From: a virus
Direction: 5' to 3' (one strand)
Length of the DNA stretch: 43,666 nucleotides
IMG/VR virus record: IMGVR_UViG_3300017760_000012
Location: 1 to 43,666 of that record
Under the pieces are notes generated by a model that saw only the letters and a program-made list of their open reading frames with translations, was not told where the DNA came from and did not search any database. Made by a program: the position numbers and the translations under genes. Below are positions 37,700 through 43,666 of the stretch, piece after piece; the first letter of the stretch is position 1; each line of letters opens with the position of its first letter.

Positions 37700-38017
37700 A
37701 TGATAGATATAACCGAGATAGCGCATGAAAAACTCGTCGAAAAGACGCGCGAGGCTGGTAACAATATTATCAGAATTGGGCTACTTCCTGCTGGTTGCAA
37801 CGGTTGGAAATACCAGTTTGTATTTGTTACTGACAGCGATGCAGACGACCACATAATAGATTATGGCGATTATATCTTAGTTGTTGAAACAGGCCAGCTT
37901 CATAACTTTATGAATATGACCCTTGATTATCAAACCGAGGGTCTAAATTCACAATTCAAATTTTTAAATCCAAATGAGGTCGCGTCCTGCGGCTGTGGAC
38001 AATCAATATCGTTCTAA
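37700..38017 (+). CDS. Iron-sulfur carrier, IscA/HesB-like
   Basis: 105 aa with the A-type carrier signature: RIGLLPAGCNGWKYQFVF (Cys33) and a C-terminal ASCGCGQSI (Cys97, Cys99). These three cysteines bind an iron-sulfur cluster in IscA, SufA and ErpA proteins. NPNEVASCGCG matches the usual 'NPxAxxxCGCGxSF' end. It may support host iron-sulfur enzymes during infection or serve a phage enzyme. It is the last gene before the curli-like locus. Confidence 0.9.
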   Translation: MIDITEIAHEKLVEKTREAGNNIIRIGLLPAGCNGWKYQFVFVTDSDADDHIIDYGDYILVVETGQLHNFMNMTLDYQTEGLNSQFKFLNPNEVASCGCGQSISF

Positions 38018-38028
38018 ACACTTAATCT

Positions 38029-38036
38029 TATAAATA
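38029..38036 (+). promoter_or_regulatory. T4-type late promoter box TATAAATA
   Basis: An exact box ending 6 nt before the ATG at 38043, just upstream of the whole curli-like locus. The predicted start site is within 1 nt of the ATG. Confidence 0.75.
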
Positions 38037-38042
38037 GATTAT

Positions 38043-38339
38043 ATGGAAGATTTGTTTACTTTAATTAAAGATGTAGGAGTGCCTATTGCGGCTGCAATAT
38101 CATGCGGTGTCTTTGTATTTATTGTAATTAAACAAATATTTAGCGGTGTTTTAGATCAAATAAACACACTAACTATATTTACCAAATCTTTAGAAAACAG
38201 AGCTAGATCTATGAATAATGAAATTATTAAGGTTGATTTATTAGTGTCTAGTGCTTTAGAATTAACCCCACCTATCGACCGAGTGGCCAGATCCGAAAAT
38301 TTTGTAGAGGATGGAAAAATCGATACAAGAAGAGACTAA
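38043..38339 (+). CDS. Small membrane protein with coiled coil, first of a pair (98 aa)
   Basis: N-terminal hydrophobic helix (VPIAAAISCGVFVFIVIKQI) then a helical, coiled-coil-like stretch (LDQINTLTIFTKSLENRARS) and a polar tail. The next gene has the same plan, so the two are probably paralogues. The layout fits a holin or a membrane part of the curli-like secretion system; the sequence does not decide. The late box lies 6 nt before the ATG. Confidence 0.65.
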   Translation: MEDLFTLIKDVGVPIAAAISCGVFVFIVIKQIFSGVLDQINTLTIFTKSLENRARSMNNEIIKVDLLVSSALELTPPIDRVARSENFVEDGKIDTRRD

Positions 38340-38345
38340 CGTATT

Positions 38346-38612
38346 ATGGACATAGCTGGATTAATTATAGAATTCGGATTTGAAACAGTAGCGTTAGTAG
38401 GACTTGGTTATTTTGTGTTTTATGTATGGCAATTTGTTTCTAATGATTTAGAGCCAAAGCTTGAGGAAATGCATTTTGGTTTAATACGTTTAATAGACCA
38501 AGTTAGAATGCTTGATCAAGATATGATTAGATTACAAGAAAAGGTTAAAGTAGTACTAGAGTATAGAGAAAGACAGAAATTATTAGATATGGAAAAGAAA
38601 AATGAAGATTAG
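38346..38612 (+). CDS. Small membrane protein with coiled coil, second of a pair (88 aa)
   Basis: Begins MDIAGLIIEFGFETVALVGL with a hydrophobic helix continuing to YFVFYVWQF, then a helical coil (LIRLIDQVRMLDQDMIRLQE). It parallels the previous protein. It overlaps the csgF-like gene by 11 nt, which ties the pair to that operon. Confidence 0.65.
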   Translation: MDIAGLIIEFGFETVALVGLGYFVFYVWQFVSNDLEPKLEEMHFGLIRLIDQVRMLDQDMIRLQEKVKVVLEYRERQKLLDMEKKNED

Positions 38613-39084
38613 AAATATAGCATTAATAGGAATGGTAATATCATTTCCAGTATTTGCTGATGAAATTAAATTTGGATTTAAAAATCCATCGTTCAGTGGA
38701 GCTGGAACAGGAGCACATTATTTAACAATTGAGAACCAAGAACATTCTCGTAAAAAAGCAATTGAAGATGCTTTAGAGGCTGCAAGAAAAGCAGCAGAAA
38801 GAGAAGCTGAAAACTCTACAATGGCCAAGTTTATACGAAATTTGGAGAGTAGAATATACTCTCAGATGTCAAAACAATTAGTTGAATCTATGTTTAGTAA
38901 TGATGGATCGGTGAGATTTGGTTCATTTACATTGGAAGGTAATGTTGTTACATACGAAGTTTTAACAAATGAGGATGGATCTGAATATATTAAAATGACT
39001 ATTGTAGATTCAGATGGAACTACAACCGTTATTGAAATACCAGTAGGAACTGGTAATTTTGGGCAAGATCCGGATGTCGGTTAA
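38602..39084 (+). CDS. csgF: CsgF-like curli assembly protein
   Basis: 160 aa. Signal peptide MKIRNIALIGMVISFPVFA, then a mature N-terminus DEIKFGFKNPSFSGAGTGAH matching CsgF (T-F-x-F-x-N-P-x-F-G-G). In E. coli this N-terminal segment inserts into the CsgG pore and couples curlin secretion to nucleation. The middle is an alanine- and glutamate-rich helix (ALEAARKAAEREAENS), and the C-terminal half is beta-like (VTYEVLTNEDGSEYIKMTIV). It overlaps the csgG-like gene by 11 nt. The CsgF N-terminal match is the strongest evidence. Confidence 0.85.
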   Translation: MKIRNIALIGMVISFPVFADEIKFGFKNPSFSGAGTGAHYLTIENQEHSRKKAIEDALEAARKAAEREAENSTMAKFIRNLESRIYSQMSKQLVESMFSNDGSVRFGSFTLEGNVVTYEVLTNEDGSEYIKMTIVDSDGTTTVIEIPVGTGNFGQDPDVG

Positions 39085-40033
39085 GTATATATTAATATTA
39101 TTGCTACTTAGTGGATGTGCTTCGGTGCCGCAGTGGAGCCCAAATCCACAAGATTGTAATGATTTAGAAGGAAAATACGATCAAGGTTTTAATAGACATC
39201 TGCAGATGGGTATACAGAAAACCATGGCTAGAAAGTATATCTGTGTCGATGAACCAACGGCTGTTAGGTTACCAGCATATGTAGATTTATTAAATTTACC
39301 TCCAGCAAAGGATAAACCAGTTGTTGCCGTATATAAGTTTGAAGATAAAACAGGACAAAGAAAATCAGTAGATAATATAGCATCGTTTTCTACTGCAGTT
39401 ACCCAAGGTGGTACTGAATTATTAATAGATGCTCTCAAAACTGCAGGTGGCGGAACCTGGTTTAGAGTAGTAGAAAGACAAGGAATTGATAATCTAGTTC
39501 GGGAAAGACAAATAGTAAGGTCAACCCGAATAGATGTTGCTAAAGCCGAAGGGACTGAAGCACGAGGAGTTGGGCCTCTCTTATTCGCCGGAATGATTAT
39601 AGAGGGAGGTATTATTGGTTATGATGCTAATATGGAAACAGGTGGTCGCGGCGCACGAACACTTGGTATAGGTTTTAGCAAAATGTATCGTAAAGACGTT
39701 GTTACAGTTTCTATTAGAGCAGTATCTGTATTAACGGGTGAAGTTTTGTTAAACGTCCAAAGTAAGAAATCGGTATTATCTTACGGAAGTGGAGGCGACT
39801 TGTTCAGATTTATAGAACAAGGAACTCAACTTGTAGAATACGAGGACGGAGTGGGTAATAATGAGTCGGTTACATATGCAGTTAGAGCTGCTATTGAAGC
39901 TGCAGTTTTGGAATTAATCTACCAGGGGCATGACCGTAACTTCTGGGATATAAACGAGGGTCATAGACATCCACATCAACATGATGGGGTGAACGAAAGA
40001 CACTCAAATAACGAGGAAAACGAAAATGAATAA
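39074..40033 (+). CDS. csgG: CsgG-like curli secretion pore lipoprotein
   Basis: 319 aa from ATG 39074. Lipoprotein signal MSVKYILILLLLSGCAS with lipobox Cys15. The mature protein matches CsgG, the outer-membrane nonameric channel of type VIII secretion: VVAVYKFEDKTGQRK, FSTAVTQGGTELLIDALK, WFRVVERQGIDNLVRERQIV, MIIEGGIIGYDANMETGG and SIRAVSVLTGEVLLNVQS are all CsgG-like in order. An acidic/His-rich tail (HRHPHQHDGVNERHSNNEEN) replaces the usual C-terminus. No periplasmic gatekeeper CsgE is found nearby. It overlaps both neighbours. Confidence 0.93.
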   Translation: MSVKYILILLLLSGCASVPQWSPNPQDCNDLEGKYDQGFNRHLQMGIQKTMARKYICVDEPTAVRLPAYVDLLNLPPAKDKPVVAVYKFEDKTGQRKSVDNIASFSTAVTQGGTELLIDALKTAGGGTWFRVVERQGIDNLVRERQIVRSTRIDVAKAEGTEARGVGPLLFAGMIIEGGIIGYDANMETGGRGARTLGIGFSKMYRKDVVTVSIRAVSVLTGEVLLNVQSKKSVLSYGSGGDLFRFIEQGTQLVEYEDGVGNNESVTYAVRAAIEAAVLELIYQGHDRNFWDINEGHRHPHQHDGVNERHSNNEENENE

Positions 40034-40766
40034 ACTTTTAAGTATAGTTGTCTTAGGATTATTATCAACATCGTTTGTTTATGCTGCAGCTACTGATGAT
40101 AACGAAATTAGAATAGATCAAACTGGTGACACTTTAATCTTATATATCGATCAAGTAGGTTTTGGTAACAAAATAGGACTCACCGATTACTCTGGAAGTC
40201 CTGCAGATATGACAATAGTAGGTTCGAGCTTAACATTTGATATTGATCAAATTGGTAATCAGAATTTAATCTACGGCCCTTTGAAGCTAGACTCATCTTC
40301 TTTAACATTCAATTTAACTGGAGATTCAAATAAGGTAGATTGGGATATAGGTACAACAGGTAGTTCTGATACTACTAATTATGCATTTGCTGTTACTGGA
40401 GATAGTAATACATTTGATATAGACCAAGGTAAAGTTGGAGCAAGTGCTGAAAGATTAGATGCTGATTTGGTATTAATTGGTAACTCAAACATATTTGATA
40501 TAGACTTTGAAACTGATGATATAACTTGGGACTTTGAGATTACTGGAGACGGTAATAATGTTAATACATTACAGAAAGATGGAGCACAAAAAATAACACT
40601 TGAATTAGTAGGTGATAGTGCAGATATTGATATTAATCAATTATCAGGTACATGTGCTGCTAGTGGCGGAGGTTGTGCAACTCCTAATGCAATTATAAAT
40701 TTAGATATTACATCAGACAATGCTAAGATTCAGATCAACCAGAAAGATTCTGGTAGCGACTCTTAG
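40026..40766 (+). CDS. Curlin-like (CsgA/CsgB-type) repeat protein, first
   Basis: 246 aa. Signal peptide MNKLLSIVVLGLLSTSFVYA, then degenerate curlin-type repeats: NEIRIDQTGDTLILYIDQVG, FDIDQIGNQN, TGDSNKVDWDI, TGDSNTFDIDQ, IGNSNIFDIDF, TGDGNNVNTLQ, VGDSADIDINQ and ITSDNAKIQINQ. Alternating hydrophobic residues with Q and N at repeat ends are the curlin pattern for beta-helix amyloid. A C-x5-GGGC type pair (TCAASGGGCATPN) lies near the end. It is probably exported through CsgG. It overlaps csgG by 8 nt and the FecR gene by 47 nt. Confidence 0.8.
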   Translation: MNKLLSIVVLGLLSTSFVYAAATDDNEIRIDQTGDTLILYIDQVGFGNKIGLTDYSGSPADMTIVGSSLTFDIDQIGNQNLIYGPLKLDSSSLTFNLTGDSNKVDWDIGTTGSSDTTNYAFAVTGDSNTFDIDQGKVGASAERLDADLVLIGNSNIFDIDFETDDITWDFEITGDGNNVNTLQKDGAQKITLELVGDSADIDINQLSGTCAASGGGCATPNAIINLDITSDNAKIQINQKDSGSDS

Positions 40767-41829
40767 TTTACTATTCATCACTGGAATCACTTATGCTGAT
40801 TCCATTGGTGACATAGTAGAGTCAACTGGCATTGGCCAGATTGTTCGTAATAATGAACAAATAGTAGTAGCTAATGCATTAGCAATAGAGTTAAATGATG
40901 AAGCAAAAACTGGTAACGGAAGAATGCTTATTGAGTTTTTAGATAAGGCTCAATTATCTTTAAAGGAACATTCTGAAGTACTAATAGACGAAATATATTA
41001 TGACCCTGATCCTTCACTCTCAAAAATGAGTATGAAGTTTACAATGGGAACAGCAAGATTCGCATCTGGAAGATTAGGATTAGTGAATAAAGCCAATATT
41101 GATATCAAGACTCCTACGGCCTCAATTGCCGTACGGGGAACCGATTTTACAACAACAGTAGATGAGTTAGGTAGAAGCCTAATCATATTACTACCAGATG
41201 AGAATGGTGACCCATCTGGTGAGATAGTAGTTTCTAATGAAGGCGGAGTAGTTACATTAAACGAAGCATATGCCGCAACAATGGTATCATCATTAGATTC
41301 ATCACCAACACAGTCAATTGTAGTGAATGGTATCACACCTGCACTAATTGACAATATGTTTATTGTATCACCTCCACCGGCAGTCGCTGAAAGAATACAA
41401 GAAGAAATGGCCGATGAGGCGAACGAAGACCAAGGGCTATTAGATATAGATTTTTTAGAGTTTACAGAGTTAGAAGAAGATGAGTTAGAAGAAGATGAAC
41501 TTGAAGATTTTACCGAACTGGATATTGATGAATTAAGTGTTGATTTTTTAGTAGATGTATTAAACGTTATAGATAATTCGGATGTTCTAAATACAATAGG
41601 TGAATTTAATGTCAAAGGTGCAAGTAAAGGATTTAATATTAAATCCCAATGGAATGTTTTTTTACAAGATGGCGATTTAGTATTGTATAGAAGCGTTAAT
41701 GGTGTTATAAGTGTTAAAATAGGTGCAGCTGGTAATTTTGCATTAGAAGCTATAACTCCAACTTGGGATGGACTAATAACTGGAAACGAGGGTGATGATA
41801 TCCTCATTTATATAAATCAGGTGAATTAA
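40720..41829 (+). CDS. FecR-domain secreted protein
   Basis: 369 aa. Basic N-terminus then signal peptide (MLRFRSTRKILVATLSLLFI...TYA). The FecR domain follows: DSIGDIVESTGIGQIVRNNE, ELNDEAKTGNGRMLIEFLD, LKEHSEVLIDEIYY, ARFASGRLG and NIDIKTPTASIAVRGTDFTT, the order of the FecR family of periplasmic sensors. After it comes a proline-containing linker, a strongly acidic stretch (ELEEDELEEDELEDFTELD) and a C-terminal beta-like part. It lies between the two curlin-like genes. A sensor, scaffold or surface role is possible. Confidence 0.85.
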   Translation: MLRFRSTRKILVATLSLLFITGITYADSIGDIVESTGIGQIVRNNEQIVVANALAIELNDEAKTGNGRMLIEFLDKAQLSLKEHSEVLIDEIYYDPDPSLSKMSMKFTMGTARFASGRLGLVNKANIDIKTPTASIAVRGTDFTTTVDELGRSLIILLPDENGDPSGEIVVSNEGGVVTLNEAYAATMVSSLDSSPTQSIVVNGITPALIDNMFIVSPPPAVAERIQEEMADEANEDQGLLDIDFLEFTELEEDELEEDELEDFTELDIDELSVDFLVDVLNVIDNSDVLNTIGEFNVKGASKGFNIKSQWNVFLQDGDLVLYRSVNGVISVKIGAAGNFALEAITPTWDGLITGNEGDDILIYINQVN

Positions 41830-42531
41830 ATGAAAGAATTAATATTTATTTTAGGTATGTTATTATTGCCAGCGATGTGTTTTGCAGATGATAATATTAT
41901 TACTATGGAACAAACAGGTGATAATTTTGAGTTAACAATTGATCAAATTGGTTATAATAATGTAATCCAGCGATGGAGAACAAACGATACTGGTATTTTC
42001 GGAGCAAACAATAAAGTAACAATAAGGCAACAACATAATAAAGGCGGTTCATCAGATCAAAACGTAATCGAAATAAGACAAGTTGTTGGAGCAGGAAATA
42101 ATTTGGCATTAGGCCAAGGATATCATGTTTCACCATCAGGAAGTTTTTCAATCGATAATGATGAGTACGGAGATACTTTTGCACATATTAATGTGACAGG
42201 AGACAATAATAATATAGCAATGGCACAAAGAACAAATGGTAGTTCTTCAGGCCATGAGTACTGGTTACATGTTGAAGGTGATGATAATGATATACATACT
42301 GTTCAAAGAGAAGGTGGAAGTCAGTTTATTAATTTAGATATTTTCAACGATAGTAATGAGGTTAGTCTTATTCAGAAGAATAGTGGCGATCATTATATGA
42401 GCGTTGTATTAGGTGGTTCTGACCCTACTGCAATTTCTGTAATGCAAAGTGGTTCGAATAATAACTCATATAGTATTACAAATTATTGTTATACTCCAGG
42501 CGGATGTAATGTATCGGTATTACAGCAATAA
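41830..42531 (+). CDS. Curlin-like (CsgA/CsgB-type) repeat protein, second
   Basis: 233 aa. Signal peptide MKELIFILGMLLLPAMCFA, then repeats such as NIITMEQTGDNFELTIDQIG, NNKVTIRQQHN, NVIEIRQVVGAGNNLALGQ, VTGDNNNIAMAQ, VEGDDNDIHTVQREG, FNDSNEVSLIQKN and VMQSGSNNNSYSI. The Q-G-x-N type spacing is closer to true curlins than the first protein. The end holds NYCYTPGGCNVSVLQQ, a Cys pair with GGC as in the first. It begins directly at the FecR stop. Confidence 0.8.
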   Translation: MKELIFILGMLLLPAMCFADDNIITMEQTGDNFELTIDQIGYNNVIQRWRTNDTGIFGANNKVTIRQQHNKGGSSDQNVIEIRQVVGAGNNLALGQGYHVSPSGSFSIDNDEYGDTFAHINVTGDNNNIAMAQRTNGSSSGHEYWLHVEGDDNDIHTVQREGGSQFINLDIFNDSNEVSLIQKNSGDHYMSVVLGGSDPTAISVMQSGSNNNSYSITNYCYTPGGCNVSVLQQ

Positions 42532-42603
42532 TCGTCTTAGATTTGTTTGGTATAAGTATGGATTTCCAAATACCCATAAAGGCACATATATAGATATATA
42601 CGT

Positions 42604-42879
42604 ATGAAAATAGAATGCCCAGAAGAATATTACGAATGTCTTACCGAAGAAGAGTATGATGAAATATTAAGACTCTTTGAAGAAAATGAAATATCGGTTC
42701 CAGATTCAATACAAACAGAAAGCATAAGTGATGCACAAGCAGTTGCAGATTTTACATGGCAAGTATTATTTTTATCTCCATGGGAATTAGCATATATCGC
42801 ATTACCTATGTCAGTTTTGGCCTTCTATGGTCTATCCATTTATGCAATATTTAAATGGGTTCAAAGAAAATTTAGCTAA
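42604..42879 (+). CDS. Acidic membrane protein (91 aa)
   Basis: Begins MKIECPEEYYECLTEEEYDE, strongly acidic, with a hydrophobic C-terminal helix LAYIALPMSVLAFYGLSIYA and a basic end. It is probably anchored in the inner membrane. It follows 72 nt with no clear gene; that stretch has only a weak TATAAG with no matching -35. Its stop overlaps the CHASE2 gene start. Confidence 0.65.
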   Translation: MKIECPEEYYECLTEEEYDEILRLFEENEISVPDSIQTESISDAQAVADFTWQVLFLSPWELAYIALPMSVLAFYGLSIYAIFKWVQRKFS

Positions 42880-43666
42880 TGAAATACTTAACATCAATAT
42901 GGACAACTATAATACTATCGCTTATTCTTATAACTATAAGATTAATAGACCCTAGCCCTGTTCAGCAGTTAAGATTAAACACTTTTGATCAATATATCTC
43001 TACAATTCCAGAAAAGAAATCAGATATAGTTCTACTGAATATAGGAGAAGAATCCTTAGGTCTATTAGGACAATACCCATTCCCTCGTCAAACCTATGCA
43101 CAATTAATATCTGATCTAAGAAACGCTAATGCTGGCTTAATTGGATTTACACTAATGTTTCCAGAGGCTGATAGATTTGGTGGAGACGAGGTGTTTGCTT
43201 CTTGGGTAAACGATAATGGTATTATATTATCTCAAGATGCAGATGAAAGAGGAAGAAGCACTAAAGCACCTTATGTAGGTTCAGCAACATTTGGTACAGG
43301 TGATCCATTAGATTGGGCTATAAGATATAAAGGGTTGGTTACAAATATAACTGAAATAGAACAAGGTGCATGGGGTACTGGATTAATAAATGGCATGCCA
43401 GAAGTTGATGGATTAGTGCGTAGAATACCTCTATTAAGTCAAATTAATAAAGAACTATACCCATCGTTTGCACTAGAACTTCTTAGAGTATCTAATGAAC
43501 GATTATCTTATACGGTAAAGGTTAACGAAGTGGGTATAGAAGAAATAATTATTAGGCCATTTAGAATTACTACAGATCCTAATGGGTCATTCTGGATTAA
43601 CCATAATTATACCTTTACGGAAATAGAGGTCGGGACCAAGCTGCCTGATCTTCAGGGCCGAACAGT
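42879..43666 (+). CDS. CHASE2-domain sensor protein, 3' end beyond window
   Basis: Open to the right edge. The start is ATG 42879, in an overlap with the previous stop. A membrane helix (SIWTTIILSLILITIRLIDP) is followed by LRLNTFDQYISTIPEKKSDI, VLLNIGEESLGLLGQYPFPR and GLINGMPEVDGLVRRIPLLS, which match CHASE2, an extracytoplasmic sensor domain often fused to adenylate cyclases or kinases. Whether an effector domain follows is not visible. Its neighbour, a FecR protein, is a usual partner of CHASE2 proteins in bacteria. Confidence 0.85.
   Translation, partial: MKYLTSIWTTIILSLILITIRLIDPSPVQQLRLNTFDQYISTIPEKKSDIVLLNIGEESLGLLGQYPFPRQTYAQLISDLRNANAGLIGFTLMFPEADRFGGDEVFASWVNDNGIILSQDADERGRSTKAPYVGSATFGTGDPLDWAIRYKGLVTNITEIEQGAWGTGLINGMPEVDGLVRRIPLLSQINKELYPSFALELLRVSNERLSYTVKVNEVGIEEIIIRPFRITTDPNGSFWINHNYTFTEIEVGTKLPDLQGRT

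Noticed and set aside
40998-41807. A 269-codon open frame on the - strand over the FecR gene
   Set aside because: It is Ser/Pro-rich low-complexity translation opposite an acidic coding sequence, with no ribosome site or family match. The + strand gene has a signal peptide and a FecR domain.
42551-42556. TATAAG preceded by TTTGG as another early-type promoter
   Set aside because: There is no TGTACA-like -35 at 17 nt and the -10 is off by one base.
1-43666. CRISPR arrays, insertion sequences, integrase or attachment sites
   Set aside because: No regularly spaced repeats, transposase or integrase motifs or flanking repeats were seen.

Overview
The window looks like part of the genome of a marine T4-like myophage, most likely one infecting an alpha-proteobacterium of the SAR11/Pelagibacter kind. 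It is AT-rich and tightly packed, and every credible gene is on the + strand. Start and stop codons often overlap. It carries T4 core genes (uvsX, gp41 helicase, RNase H-type exonuclease, dsbA-like, lysozyme) and marine-phage accessory genes (thyX, nrdA/nrdB, phoH, hesB-like scaffold, ribosomal protein S21, TagD-like cytidylyltransferase). The host and the resemblance to pelagimyophages are inferences from gene content; no search was run.

Layout. 1-3392: an unknown partial gene, a C5 cytosine methyltransferase and two nucleotide-sugar enzymes. 3365-7279: promoter, S21, UvsX, an unknown gene, gp41 helicase, a small membrane protein and ThyX. 7340-8781: promoter and six small unknown genes. 8787-19874: a late-promoter cluster of about 20 genes, most of whose products begin with a short M-K-T-F-K-E-like tag followed by a [L/I]-x-E/(G,A) site. 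This resembles the capsid-targeting peptides of T4 internal head proteins. The tagged proteins include a KxDG nucleotidyltransferase/ligase-like protein, an NMNAT-like nucleotidyltransferase, a P-loop kinase and a lysine-rich basic protein. 19879-21790: spanin pair, GHSLG lipase and a membrane protein. 21801-26270: promoter, nrdA, nrdB, a membrane protein, glutaredoxin, a zinc ribbon and a GIY-YIG nuclease. 26274-28297: an 'IQFP' protein, exonuclease, two more genes and a terminator. 28310-31978: promoter, unknown genes, phoH, a PD-(D/E)XK nuclease, cytidylyltransferase and HAD phosphatase. 31953-34605: small genes, tRNA-Arg(UCU), dsbA-like, a RimK-like ATP-grasp fused to a RimB-like protease, and small genes. 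34605-38017: fibre-like paralogues, lysozyme, a small structural protein and a HesB/IscA carrier. 38029-43666: late promoter and a curli-like (type VIII secretion) locus made of two membrane/coiled-coil proteins, CsgF, CsgG, two curlin-like proteins flanking a FecR-domain protein, a membrane protein and a CHASE2 protein cut by the window end.

Regulation. Six promoters share TGTACA-N17-TATAAT with TGG just before the -10, and all precede DNA-metabolism or unknown genes. Five exact TATAAATA late-type boxes precede the tagged head-protein cluster, the DUF7207-like gene, the RimK fusion, a small gene and the curli locus. At several promoters the predicted transcription start falls on or next to the start codon, which suggests leaderless mRNAs.

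Working model (inference). Early promoters drive replication, nucleotide supply and host takeover. Late promoters drive a set of enzymes packaged in the head, the lysis genes and an outer-membrane CsgG/CsgF pore with curlin-like substrates. The packaged-cargo array and the FecR/CHASE2-linked curli locus are the two most interesting systems here.
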